DNA of 64,000 nt from Agrypnia vestita (GCA_016648135.1 JADDOH010002334.1:308826-372825), one strand, 5' to 3'; positions 1-10,060 are shown, numbered from the stretch's first letter. Made by a program: numbers and translations. Notes: generated by a model not told the origin, from the sequence alone.

Positions 1-521
1 AGTAAAAATGTTGAATTTCCGAACATTCCAGACATTTGTAGTTTGTTCACGTCGTTTCCTAATTGTTCTAGACGTTCCTCAAATGTTGTAGCTAATTACA
101 GAGTGTTGTAGTGTATTCCAGAAGGTAGTGAACGTCCTAAATGTTTCGATAGTTTTATTGCATAGTGACATTACGAAGGATTCCAATCGTGCGTAAATTT
201 CTCCGAATTCTATTATAACGTTTATAGTATGCGCGTACTTGAAGCACATTACAGATTTATTATTTTGCAGCGGTACACAATCAGTTCGTTGAAATATGTT
301 GCATTTTACTAGTATTGCTCCTAATTAAATTCACATAAAAGATAATAAAAGAAAATGAAATATTCCTATCACATCAATTTTCATTTCATTCTGATTTTAA
401 TGTACCTACCATAGTGTTCTGTCAGATAAATATTTAATGTTGTTTTACTTTCAAAATGTATGACTGCGTGCGTCTATTATTCAGGTATCTCGATTATCAT
501 TACGCTTTTACTATTATCATA
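1..521. other. No recognisable gene
   Basis: A+T-rich sequence with no convincing ORF. The first 150 bases repeat short blocks built on GTTC and TTGTAG, which may be an old repeat, but I see no clear unit length or boundary. Confidence 0.5.
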
Positions 522-674
522 GGGTCAGTCCATAAGGTTGTGCCCATTTGAATCACGCGCATGTTTTGCTACAGCTCATTTCGTTGAACATCCAACATGT
601 AAACCTGTTTCGATTTGTGCACTCAAGTGGTAAGTTTATCAGTGGTTTTTGTAAAGACAGGATGTAAAAAACTA

Positions 675-1202
675 ACCCATAAAAACCAAGTTTTTATTAT
701 ACTCCATTTCTTTTTAAAATATAACAACAATTAAAGCCGAATTAAAACATATAACATAACACTAAACTTGCAGTAATTTAATATATTTCTAAAATGTCAG
801 ATGTTTTGAGCTTTGATAAGACACTTCATGCTTTGAAGATTAAATTCTAAAAACATTTGTCAGTCAATTTAGATTTTCGACATTCGTAGTGATGTACCTA
901 TTATGTATACCGACGGAGTAATTGAAAATATTCCGCGACGTTATCGGGCCGCCGTTGGTAGTAATCAATTCAATTTGTAAAAACTATTAAAAATTTGAAA
1001 AATCCAAAATAATACTATAATTATTTTTTTTTTTTAACGAAAATTTGATAGATCTTCTTGATCGTCGCGATGAGTCCGCTTGCAAAGCTTTAGCTCGATT
1101 GGATCACGGGAAAAGGGTCAAAAATCGATCCAAAGTTTTTTCGACGGCAAGCCGGCAGGCAAGCAAGCAGACGCCACGAGTTAATATAAAGGGAGTAAAA
1201 AG
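675..1202 (+). repeat. MITE-like repeat family A, copy 1 (with inserted sequence)
   Basis: It starts near ACCCATAAAAACCAAG and ends with AAAGGGAGTA, the inverse of ACTCCCTTT. The central block (about 1000-1175) is shared with copies at 13655-13990, 33893-34160, 36678-36995 and 55800-56180. It contains GATCCAATCGAGCT or its complement and an A/T-rich run next to GATAGATCTTC. About 200 bases between 720 and 920 are not present in the shorter copies, so this copy probably carries an insertion. No coding capacity is seen, which points to a non-autonomous DNA element. Superfamily not assigned. Confidence 0.7.
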
Positions 1203-1817
1203 AGACCTATGAAAATAAATATTCATGCAAAATTCAACCGGCATATTCTTTATTTCTATTTAAACGATGAAAGTGCATCTTCCGTAACAGAAAATATCAA
1301 CAATTTTCAATGTGAGAATGCTCCGAACAATAATCTTGAGCGCCGATCAAGAGGCGCCGGTCCTTCAAATTTGACAACGACCTGTGACAAAGTCTTGCGG
1401 ATTCAAAATCGGAACTAAGAGTGGATCGTACTACAGGAAGACTCCATTGTTACTTCACTTCGCTGTTAGAACCGAATTCAACGATTAATGCAACTGTCTA
1501 TTGTATGTGTAAATTTTGATAATATATACTTTTACTAGTATAGTGTATATTTTTTTAAATTTTTTAATTTGTTTATTTATTGTTTATTTACATTTGTTAA
1601 TACAAGTTACTAATAACTGCCACACTAAGTAAACACCTGTTCTGTGGCAGTTATTCTCATATGATATTTATTTAATATCAACAAATGACAATTAAAGAAA
1701 GTTTAAGCATAAGAATGAAACTAGATCAATAATAATAAAGTAAATCGTAGGAATACCTAAATATAAAAGGAAAGAAAATATACATATAAAAAATATACAA
1801 AGATCAACTTTCGATAA

Positions 1818-2320
1818 TCAATATATATAAAAAAAGAAACCCGTGTTCCCCTACCCGCCAAGTTTTCTCCAAAACCTTGTTACACCCACCGGTGGTTATG
1901 GTGGTGGATAGCCCTTGGTGTCACATCGAAAATATGCGAGTTTGGTGGGGGTGGCTGTGCATAGGTGAGAGTGGGTGACGAAAATGTGCTTTCTAGCACA
2001 TTGTTTTATTATGGGAAGGCCGCAAATGCTTCAGATTGTTTCAAAATAGGCGCGCTGACTGTGTCGGTGAGTCTAGAAGGTTCCGGAAAAACCTTCTCTA
2101 GGAGTTCTGGAAGGAGAAGGTTCTAGAAAATTTCCGAAAGTTCTATAAGGTTCTAAACTGAGTGGCGGAATGTATCGGTGTGTCTAGAAGGTTCCTGTAC
2201 ATTCGATAAATTTCTTGAAAGTACTGGAAGGAGAATGTTCTAGAAGGTTTGCGAAAACTCTATGACGATCCAAACAGTGTACTAAAAATCTACGCGGGGA
2301 AGCCGCGCGGGCACAGCTAG
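1818..2320 (+). mobile_element. Non-autonomous Helitron, apparently complete
   Basis: The 5' end is TC at 1818-1819 followed by an ATATATATAAAA run. The 3' end is CTAG at 2317-2320. Just upstream is a short GC-rich hairpin, CGCGG and CCGCG around GGAAG (about 2293-2307), the standard Helitron 3' signal. The flanking bases are A at 1817 and T at 2321, as expected for insertion between A and T without target duplication. The interior has repeated TTCTAGAAGG-type motifs and no Rep/helicase ORF, so it depends on an autonomous relative. Confidence 0.85.
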
Positions 2321-2437
2321 TGGATATATAAACTCATAAAAAAAACTATTAAAAAACTCAAAAAAATACGTACGCTATTTCATGTTTGCACTATCGAAAT
2401 TTACCACTTAGTGACCGCGATTAGTGAATATCAAATG

Positions 2438-2530
2438 GTATTGTTCCACCACGATAATGCTAGACCACATGTAGCAAAAAAAAAGCAATACAAAAAATTA
2501 GAGACTTAAAGCTGGAGACGGCCTCATAAT
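2438..2530 (+). pseudogene. Mariner transposase fragment
   Basis: Reading from 2444, the translation is FHHDNARPHVA. This is the hallmark of mariner transposases around the second catalytic aspartate of the DD34D triad. The frame is lost soon after in a poly-A stretch (2476-2485). A trace of the expected downstream region (a Gly-Trp-Glu-like segment before Pro-His) can be seen in another frame near 2512-2525. The rest of the transposase, including the third aspartate, is not recognisable. A dead fragment. Confidence 0.75.
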
Positions 2531-2790
2531 ATCGAAAATTAATTTTCTACATTTATTGTACAAATGGAATTAAAAAATTCCAATGCCAACTAATCGTTCA
2601 TAATGAAGGAAAATTTATTTTTCTCTCATTACTTTGATATTTTCAAATTTTCGAAAATATGTAGGATTTTGTGGACTGGCTGATCTCTTCCGGTAACGCT
2701 CGATACATTTTTCAAGGCTTAGCTTTAAAGTTAAATTTTAATCAATATAGTTAACAGTCAATGACCGTGTAAAATAAATAACTAACTAAC

Positions 2791-2918
2791 TAAAAATGTC
2801 CTTAGGTTTTCACGGCCGTTCGGTTCATTAGCCCTGATGATGTACCCTGCAATGGGATCCGAAACGTTGGCCAGAGAGGTCACATATACACGGCAGAATA
2901 TCCCAGAAAACTATACAC
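2791..2918 (+). mobile_element. Short hammerhead-bearing element, family B copy 1
   Basis: It shares TTTTCACGGCCGTTC, a CCTGATGA core and a CGGCAGAATATCCCAGAAAA block with a second copy at 7785-7932. It lies inside the TTAG tail of a LINE, with TTAG-type repeats on both sides, so it is younger than that LINE. It has no coding capacity. The hammerhead-like motif suggests a Penelope-like 3' end or a retrozyme-like non-autonomous relative. That assignment is an inference. Confidence 0.55.
2831..2873 (+). ncRNA. Hammerhead-ribozyme-like motif (family B)
   Basis: Order of parts: GCC (stem I, 2831-2833), CTGATGA core (2834-2840), a hairpin built on ACCC and GGG (stem II, 2841-2860), GAAA (2861-2864), the palindrome ACGT (2864-2867), then U and GGC (2869-2871), which can pair with GCC. 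This is the type I hammerhead order with a minimal stem III that would only be stable as a dimer. Stem II has mismatches in this copy and stem I is only 3 bp. The core is intact; activity is unknown. Confidence 0.5.
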
Positions 2919-3443
2919 AGAAAAAACTTACTAACTAATTACCACGCTGTTTCTCCGCAGATGTAGACAGAGAAGGAAGAACGCCATATTCTTCTATCTT
3001 TGCATACCACTTTTGATTCACCTACACTCACTCATCTTCTTATACATGTTCACGGTTGTTGAGGCTTTTCACAGGGTCATTCTTCGATAGTTGTAGTATC
3101 TGATCGTGCCAGGCCTTTCGCGGACGCTCTCTATTCCTGTAGCCTTCAACACTCGCCCCGTATATTTTCTTAACCATCCTTTCCTCGCTCATATGTTCTA
3201 CATGACCAAACCATCTCAGCACTCTGTTATTATCTATTATTATCTATTATCTATTATCTACCACAGTGCAGCCAGCATTACGTTTACTTCTAATTTGACT
3301 CTATCGACCAAAGTTTTTCCACACAAGTGCTTAAAATACGCTTACCTTTAACCAAATTCGCAATAATCGTTCACGCTGGCGACTGTTGTGCCTCACGTGA
3401 TAGACTTCATTGACCTTGCACTCCAAGCACTCTTTATGCGGTG

Positions 3444-3489
3444 ATTTTATGTTTCATATAACTTGTTTAGTTATATGAAACATAAAATA
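3444..3489. repeat. Near-perfect hairpin
   Basis: About 18 bases around TTTATGTTTCATATAAC are repeated as their reverse complement after a short TTGTTTAG spacer. It could be the snapped-back end of a small element. No wider repeat was seen around it. Confidence 0.7.
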
Positions 3490-3699
3490 TATAATTGTAT
3501 AATTAACAAGAATAAACTTCGTAATAATTAAATAATTTATTCAAATATAAACACGTTTTGGGAGCTATAGTCCTTTTACCACGTTACAATGTATACTTAG
3601 ATACGTTACGTAGGAAATAAATAACTAATTAAGAAAATAATACCTGAATTATTTACTAAATTAGTTTTTCATCTTCCATATATTTATTTCTTGATTTTG

Positions 3700-3815
3700 T
3701 TAATGTCTATTCTTCAAATTTTTAATATACTTTGTATCTTGATGAAGGGATCATTGGTCCCAAAAAATTTTAATATTTTGATAAATTAGTATATTTTGTT
3801 AATCATATAATATAA
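3700..3815 (+). repeat. Family C repeat with decayed hammerhead-like motif, copy 1
   Basis: It aligns with 8757-8860 over TTCAAATTTTTAATATAC, TTGTAT, GATGAAGGGA and AATATTTTGATAA. The motif is TTGATGA (3739-3745), A, then a hairpin of GGGATC and GGTCCC (3747-3761), then AAAA where GAAA is expected. The first base of CTGATGA and the G of GAAA are both changed, so this copy should be inactive. The hairpin pairing, with one G-U, is preserved. Confidence 0.5.
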
Positions 3816-4889
3816 CTCTTAGTTTTATTTTCTATAATTTCATAACCGAAAAAAGGGTATTCCGTAATACGTTATTCGCCTAATTATCATTAAATGTTTT
3901 GACGTGTTAATACATATAATAATAAGACTATTTATCTATCTATTGACAGTATATGTGTTATAACATGAAAAGTTTTAAGATTAAATATCATATTTCATCC
4001 TGCATACACCTTGCCAAAATCATCGCAATATGATTTTATAATTGTCAATCAGTTTATTCGATACCTGAGTCTATTTCCGTGGCTTATTGCAAAAATTAAT
4101 TGCCTGTACAAGCTTAACACCATACTTAATTAAAAGTATCACATGAATAAAATAACCACAAAAAACAGGACTACCTGCCTAGCACAGGTAAACAAAAAAT
4201 TATAATAATAATTTGTAAAGTGTACCACATTCTGAATAAAAAATCGATTCAATAATGGAAAAAACCAACAACCCTGAATGAAAAAATATCTAAAGTTTTT
4301 CATAGCAAATTGAGATAAAACGGATTTTGTAGATACGAAAACCCCAATATTTCTTATCAGATATCGATAAAACTTCTCTGAAAAATGTACCATTTCTTCT
4401 AGGTTCATTCATCGGTCCGATTCGCTATCTTTTTTCAAAAAGACGAACAGATTCCTAAATTTTACCAGTTGATTTGAAAAAATCCAACTATTATTCAGAT
4501 TTTATAATTTATTTTATCATTAAAACGTGGTTCTTTGTTATGAAAACTTTCACAATAATTTTTTTATCATAATAATCTTCGTTGCTAAGAGAGGAAGACA
4601 TACAGACGAAATTTACCTTATTTTGCGGCCCGTTTCGGAAGGTTTTTTTCTTTATTTTTCCATTTCTAATTTAAAAAATCTTAATTTTATTGTTTATGGT
4701 ACTTTTAGCGAGGAGACACAGAAAATACACAAACATGTAAATCAAGTGTTTGAAGTCTCAACAATCAAGAAGCAATGTGTAATTATTATTCAGATTATGG
4801 TCTGCTTATCTGGACACAATATAAATTTTCAGAACATGTGAAACATCCGTCTTCCACTATCTTGCGTTATTACACAGGATTTTTGACCA
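3816..4889. other. A+T-rich intergenic DNA, nothing identified
   Basis: Two ORFs of about 90-105 codons occur on opposite strands (4139-4408 and 4527-4841). Both are rich in Phe, Ile, Asn and Lys, as random A+T-rich DNA would give, and neither has a recognisable motif. Confidence 0.5.
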
Positions 4890-5085
4890 ATCAGGGCCCA
4901 ATCCGTCTTCAAAAATCTTTTAGAACTGCTTATCCCACCTTAGTCAGGGACAACACATCGACTGCCTTTCCTCCGGGTTTTCAAGAAGTCTTGGTAAGCG
5001 CTCCTCTGGTATTCGCAAGACGTATCCAAGCCACCTCAATATACATTAAAGGGCTGCATGCCTCCCTTACCGGGGTACTTCTTAA
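4890..5085 (-). pseudogene. LINE RT C-terminal fragment, diverged (family L2)
   Basis: The plus strand has CCTCCGGG, TTTTCAAGAAG, CCTCTGGTATTCGCA and CCAAGCCACCTCA. These align base for base with the antisense of the LINE end at 21335-21670, where the sense strand reads LRWLEHVLRMPEERI. A 157-codon ORF on the plus strand (4775-5248) runs across this block and is its antisense shadow. Strongly diverged and 5'-truncated, so older than the other L2 copies. Confidence 0.6.
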
Positions 5086-5249
5086 TCTATCTATTTATCA
5101 TTCCGGCTACTCCCCTACTAAAATATCTTTTTTCACTCTCCTAGAGAATCAATATTTGGTGACCATATATCAAAGTGAGTCTGTATACAGTTATGTGCTC
5201 AGTTTTGTCTTGACACTTAACCCAGATTTTTTTATCACTGCACTGTAAA

Positions 5250-6440
5250 AGTAGAGAAAACCCCACAATCGTGGCCACTCTAAGTATTTAAACTTCCCGG
5301 CGTGCTTAAGTATTAATTAAGTTTAACTATACAGATTTATTCTAATTGCGCTGGATTATAATAATTATGCACGGGATGAATCTCTGTTAAATACATAAGT
5401 AGCTAATACAATATACTTAAGTAATCTGTTCAGAAAATATAAAATACAAAATAATCGAGTGGTTGCAATTAATACATGTTAGCTCTAGATCGTTCATGAT
5501 TACGTGTAAACATCGTGTGTACATATTTTATGTATAAATAACTGGAAAGAAAAGAAAAGAAAAAATGACCATTGCTAAGCTTGGTACTTTGTGTAAGTAG
5601 GTATTGTAGGTAGGTAAGTATTTTTTATTGTTAATATAATTTTCAGATAGTCACTGTACAAGTTATACAATTATAAATAAATTTAAATAAAATGTGGAGA
5701 AGCAAGATGTTTACACATCTTAAATAATTTGTCAATTAGAAAATTAGTAAAGGTTTCTTACAAAATTGTATTTACTGAAAATGTTTCAAAAATATAAATA
5801 ATAATATAAAAATAGTATTTAATTAGAATAACATTTACAAACCATTGAATAATTAAATAAAAATTTAACGAAAATATATTTTATTATCAAATTAGTAAAC
5901 AAATTTTGTAATCCAGTAAATTATTTGTGAATCTGAATTATTACTACTGTAAGTGTAAACAAAATTATAAAGTGCAATTCCACTATTCTATGTTATATTC
6001 TAGAGAATTTTACAATTACGGTTATAAAGAATATAGTATCAATTTCTAACTACAGGTTAGTACAGTAAAAAATAATTGTTAATATACTTATCATTCATTT
6101 TAACGTAAATTTATAAACGATTATGTATGCAGTTATGTATTTACATATCAAATAAAATATTAGTTGTATTTATTCAAATGCACAGTTAAAACTAACCAAT
6201 TTACAATTTCGAATATGAATTCATTTGTAATAAATCTTAAATATTATTTTCTTGGCAACATATTTTATCAAAGTAGTTAAAAAAGTATAATTGTTCAATT
6301 ACTCAAAGATCTGCAAACTATTTGGTTCGCCTCCCAAATTAAACTCTCACAGTTTAATCTTGGCAGAGTTTCAAAAACTAGTCACTCTAAAAAATGTAAT
6401 TTTGCGAAATGGTGGCATAGTATTACTTTTAAAAAACGTA
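5250..6440. other. Very A+T-rich stretch, no feature
   Basis: About 1.2 kb of extremely A+T-rich DNA with no ORF and no repeat that I could match elsewhere in the window. It lies downstream (minus strand) of the candidate first exon at 6451-6742 and could be intron, but nothing proves it. Confidence 0.4.
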
Positions 6441-6450
6441 AAATACTTAC

Positions 6451-6774
6451 TTTCGACACATTAAAAACATTTCCCAATATCTGCAAGTGTTAATAATTCG
6501 AGAAGTCTCACAAACGTTAAAACATATTAAACGACGCGCGTAATCCACCGTATCGCGTTTGCAGCATCCGAGCTGCGAAATTAGCTCCTCTTAGCTCGAA
6601 CAGCCGCGGAGCGGACGAGATGCACAGACGAGCGCCGTAGCGAACCGGGCGAGAACTTCGGCCAACCTCGCCGCGCCGCGATCGTAGCAACGGCCGTAGA
6701 CCCAGACAGCGACTACGCGCGTAGCACCGTAGCGGCCCAACTGAGGGGCCCTCTCGCGGGCTTGATCCATATAG
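6451..6774 (-). promoter_or_regulatory. Candidate core promoter and non-coding first exon in a GC island
   Basis: Bases 6530-6835 form a GC- and CpG-rich island in otherwise A+T-rich DNA. On the minus strand there is TATATG at 6774-6769, then TCAGTT at 6744-6739, an exact arthropod initiator. Its A (6742) lies about 27-32 bases after the TATA-like box. AGTCG, which fits a DPE, lies 28-32 bases further. Continuing on the minus strand, the GC-rich sequence leads to AAA|GTAAGT with the donor at 6450-6445, which would end a 292-nt exon. No long ORF fills it, so it would be mostly 5' UTR. The gene would extend to lower coordinates. This rests on signals alone. Confidence 0.4.
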
Positions 6775-7000
6775 CTGTGTGTTTCAGGGCGTGCGCTCTG
6801 ACATTTATTGTCGTTTTGTGAGCGGGCCTTAAATTATGAATATTAAAATTGATTTTTTATATCGTGCACGTGGAACGTCGTCGATTATTTACATCGCTCT
6901 TCATATTTAATGCGGCGGGGCTTTATATAAGTCATCGCATATATAAAATATCTTAACTGAAGTTTTGTGGAATGTTATCTTTAAGGTTATAATGTCCGCG

Positions 7001-7683
7001 CAGGAGAGTTTACCTTAAGAAGCTATGATTGTGGAATATTTAAAAATGTAGAAATAGGAAAACGTATATACAACAATGAATGTTGCGTGAATGTAAGTTT
7101 TTAATAAAAAATTCATAATATATTAAGATATCTTAGTAAAACAAAAATTAATCTTCGCAAAATTCAATCAATTGTGCAGATTATTTCGGAATAAATCATT
7201 CCATACCTACGTGAAGTAAAGAATAAATACTAAAGTAATAAGAGAAATGAAATATTCTAAAATATTAGATAGAAAATTAACCACACGATATACATACATC
7301 ATTTATCATTTAAAACACATTTTGATTGTTATATCGCATATTATAGTGCAGGAGAGTTTACGTTAAGAAGCTATGATTGTGGAATATGCAAAAATGTAGA
7401 AATAGGAAAACGTATATATAACAATGAATGTTGCGTGAATGTAAGTTTTTAATAAAAAAATCATAATATATTATCTCAGTAAAACAAAAATTAATCTTCG
7501 CAAAATTCAATCAATTGTGCAGATTATTTCGGAATAAATCATTCCATACGTACGTGAAGTAAAGAATAAATACTAAAGTAATAAAAGAAATGAAATATTC
7601 TATAATATTAGCTAGAAAATTAACCACACGATATACATACATCATTTATCATTTAAAACACATTTTGATTATTATATCAAATG
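7001..7683. repeat. Direct tandem duplication, 348-bp unit
   Basis: CAGGAGAGTTTACSTTAAGA begins at 7001 and again at 7349. The two units run in parallel through AACGTATATA, GTTGCGTGAATGTAAG and CACATTTTGAT, with only scattered differences and one small deletion (ATTAAGATATCT reduced to ATTATCT). The high similarity indicates a recent duplication. No ORF and no match elsewhere in the window. Confidence 0.9.
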
Positions 7684-7784
7684 GTATATTGTTATGTTTA
7701 ACTTTAATTTAAATTTAGTAGAAAAAATTTATATTTAGATGGTTTATTACTAAGTCATCGAATCGCGATAAACATTCGATTTAT

Positions 7785-7932
7785 TAAAAATGTTTTCACG
7801 GCCGTTCAGAATCTTCCGCCTAATAGTAGTAAAAAGACGTCAGCCCTGATGACGGACCCTGCATTGGGATCCAAAACGTTGTCCACAAAGGTCAGATATA
7901 CGCGGCAGAATATCCCAGAAAACTATACGTAG
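7785..7932 (+). mobile_element. Short hammerhead-bearing element, family B copy 2
   Basis: Same blocks as the copy at 2791-2918: TTTTCACGGCCGTTC, GCCCTGATGA, ACCCTGC and CGCGGCAGAATATCCCAG. It carries about 25 extra bases (ATCTTCCGCCTAATAGTAG region) between the first block and the core, so the two copies represent different subtypes or one has a deletion. Confidence 0.55.
7843..7885 (+). ncRNA. Hammerhead-like motif, mutated core (family B)
   Basis: CTGATGA at 7846-7852 is followed by GGACCC, a TGCATT loop and GGGATCC, which pair over six bases with one bulged A. The next bases are AAAAC instead of GAAAC, so the essential G12 is lost and self-cleavage should fail. Stem II is better paired here than in copy 1, which suggests GGACCC/GGGATCC is the ancestral form. 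Confidence 0.45.
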
Positions 7933-8756
7933 TAGATTCGATATGTTGGTATAACACTGCCCAAATGTATACATTGATGCATTATGAAGATATGTAATAT
8001 ACAGCCTGGAACATTATCGTATAAACCAATATTTAGAGAAAATGAAGACAGAAGAAAAAAGAATTAGTAAAATGTTAATGTAAAACTTAGAAACAAGATT
8101 TAATAAATTAATATAATTTTATGAAATTATTATTCGATGTGTGATGCCAAAAAAGGTATTTAAATATAATATTTTATTTTTTGGGTACTTTATTATTATC
8201 AAAATGTGCTTTAAATGATAAATAAGAAATCACGTATTTTTTGTACATCCAGATTTCCAATTATTACGGTTTCGCTTTCTGTGGGCATTATTGTATTTCC
8301 TGGCAACATCATCAGGGTATTGCCTATATAAATTCGTAACGATGGTTTATTTATTTTAGGTAAAGGTATAATAGTACAGGAAGTTGGAGGGATAAAAATA
8401 AAGAAATACAATATGAGGAATAATTGAAAGAGTTAGAATCTCCTTTTTTAGGCAAAATTCCAATTTTTATTGTTCCCGCATGTGAGTCATCGTTCTTCTA
8501 CGAAAATTAGTAAATTAAACATTCTTAGATACGGTGAACTCACTTCAAATACTGTTGAAATGAAGCAGAGATAATAAGAAGAAATGCCATGAGTTGATCG
8601 TTCGAGATGAAAAAATAAAGAAAGTTTGGCGGAAATCACTTGACGCAATATGATAAAAAAAAATTTAAAAAACCTGTTTTCCGACTCCTCTCTTAGAATT
8701 TGGAACATGGTGTCTATAATATGGTCTCTAATAATAACATTAACAATGTCTCTACT

Positions 8757-8841
8757 TTGATTTTAAATTTTTAGCATACGTTGTATTATGATGAAGGGAC
8801 CATGGCCCCCGAAACGTATTGATATTTTCAACAAGTTAGTG
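8757..8841 (+). repeat. Family C repeat with hammerhead-like motif, copy 2
   Basis: Second copy of the repeat at 3700-3815. ATGATGA (8788-8794), A, GGGACCATGGCCCCC and GAAACGTA (8811-8818). GAAA is intact but the first core base is A instead of C. ACGT again forms the short palindromic stem III followed by A. No good stem I partner is visible next to it. An inactive or marginal copy. Confidence 0.45.
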
Positions 8842-8895
8842 GTCATAATTAATATAATTAACAAGTATATTCTTGTTAATTATATTAATTATGAC
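8842..8895. repeat. Perfect 24-bp hairpin directly after family C copy
   Basis: Twenty-four bases starting GTCATAATTAATATAATT are followed, after a TATATT loop, by their exact reverse complement ending at 8895. The first arm is not part of the shared family C sequence, so this looks like a snap-back at the downstream edge of that element. Confidence 0.85.
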
Positions 8896-9119
8896 AGCAT
8901 AAAATAATTTATCATTTATTTAAGAAGGTCAAAAAAAGATCAACTTGTTAAATTACCTTTATTAAATAAATAGTAAATACTAACTACTTTTTTAATTCTT
9001 CACTGCAAAGACTTCCTAGACTAGAAAACATACACGAGCATATAGAAATAACTGCATATTATTCAAATGTATATTAAAAAGTATATTGAAAGATTACTAG
9101 TATTTGTTAAATTGGAGTT

Positions 9120-9570
9120 AAGTAATTGATTTGTATTTGTACGTAATTTTTTTATTATATTATCATTTTCAGAGCTTGTGTTTTTGCTTTTCACTCTATA
9201 TTATTACATTTTTTGGCTTTGAATTTGAATGTTTTTCTTATGCTTCTGCTTGTTGTATACTTTCTTTTTACTTTATATTATATTTATCTTTATATATTTG
9301 TAACTGTATTTTAAGTATTTTCTTTCCAATTTATGTCATTATTATGTTTACATGTTATTATTTTTTTCTTTAAACTGTATATTCTATTAATGTACACTTT
9401 ACCTATCTATCGTAAAGCCCTAAAATAAATCAATTAATGTATTGTGCCTGTCGCTAGAGAGACTTGTTATTATATTTGAAATAAGTGATGCATTCTTCTA
9501 TGTATTTTTAAACTTGTATTCTGTCAATCATTAGGGAGTAAAAAATAGTAAAAAGGAAGTAAATAAAAAA
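9120..9570 (+). mobile_element. LINE 3' UTR remnants (two related tails)
   Basis: 9230-9330 (CTTATGCTTCTGCTTGTTG, then ACTTTATATTATATTT) matches the tail at 53330-53515. 9440-9560 (GTCGCTAGAGAGAC, TTTGAAATAAGT, TATTCTGTCAATC) matches the LINE tails ending at 42652 and 52620. There is no poly-A of any length and no RT coding sequence. An 80-codon ORF across 9131-9373 is low-complexity Phe/Tyr/Leu and not a gene. Confidence 0.5.
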
Positions 9571-9904
9571 AAATTGAAGACATGCTTTCTTTGCGTACAT
9601 TCGAAATTGAATTAACATTACCCATGCAGTATCCAAATATTAAACACGTTTTTTTAAGTTTTTAAACAAATTTTCGAACGGCATGTTGTTAGGACATTTC
9701 TGAGGCTCTTACTTGCAAGTGACACGATTAATGATTTAATTTGAGTCACGTGATCATTAATTTTAATCGAAATATTGACCAAATCATGTCGAAAGTTTCA
9801 TAGCTCCAGCTATTCGGAAATTGGTGGAAAATCAATTACCAGATTCTACCACAACAAACAACAAAGAGAGTTAAATAAAAGCATGTAAATAAAAAGTGCA
9901 CGGA

Positions 9905-10060
9905 ACGCTTTGTAGCGGTTCGCATAAGAGATATTTTTGTGGCAGAGTATGGTTTGAATCCCGTAGGTGACTCACGGAACCAACAATTCCATTTTACACA
10001 AAATAAATACTAAACAACATCTAAATACAACTGGGAATACTGAAATACCTTGAGTATTTG
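9905..10060 (+). mobile_element. SINE-like element with tRNA-type promoter
   Basis: TAGCGGTTCGC near 9913 resembles an A box and GGTTTGAATCC (9951-9961) is a good B box, at tRNA-like spacing. CCACGG-type pairing of a tRNA acceptor is poor and there is no intact cloverleaf, so this is not a functional tRNA gene. The tail after 10000 is A-rich. It does not match the other two SINE families in the window. Confidence 0.45.

Larger units (their letters stand above)
522..2683 (+). mobile_element. Mariner remnant, interrupted by other elements
   Basis: The left end begins just after a TA dinucleotide (520-521) with GGGTCAGTCCATAAGG, which resembles a mariner terminal repeat. A degenerate inverted match containing TGGACTGGC lies at 2663-2683. 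Between them is a short piece of mariner transposase (2438-2476). A MITE-like repeat (675-1202) and a Helitron (1818-2320) lie inside these limits, so the mariner would be the oldest layer. The right end is much mutated and its TA flank is not clear. The pairing of the two ends is therefore an inference; the transposase motif is firm. Confidence 0.5.
2780..3225 (-). pseudogene. LINE 3' end with TTAG tail (family L1), split by a small element
   Basis: On the minus strand 3222-3040 encodes a fragment starting MLRWFGHVEHMSEERMVKK and continuing with a GYRNRERPRKAWHDQ segment. This is the usual C-terminal tail of RTE/Jockey-like endonuclease-reverse transcriptase ORFs. It is followed (2970-2940) by a remnant of the CGGAGAAAC end and a (TTAG)n tail at 2941-2929. 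The tail resumes at 2792-2780, because a hammerhead-bearing element lies between. Copies of the same LINE end are at 41290-41715 and 57190-57680; the last keeps the longest frame. Severely 5'-truncated, as is common for LINEs. Confidence 0.8.

Noticed and set aside
4775..5248. 157-codon ORF, the longest in the window
   Set aside because: It lies antisense to a diverged LINE RT fragment and the rest is A+T-driven; no motif supports a gene.
9905..9990. tRNA gene
   Set aside because: No complete cloverleaf; the good B box fits a SINE head better.
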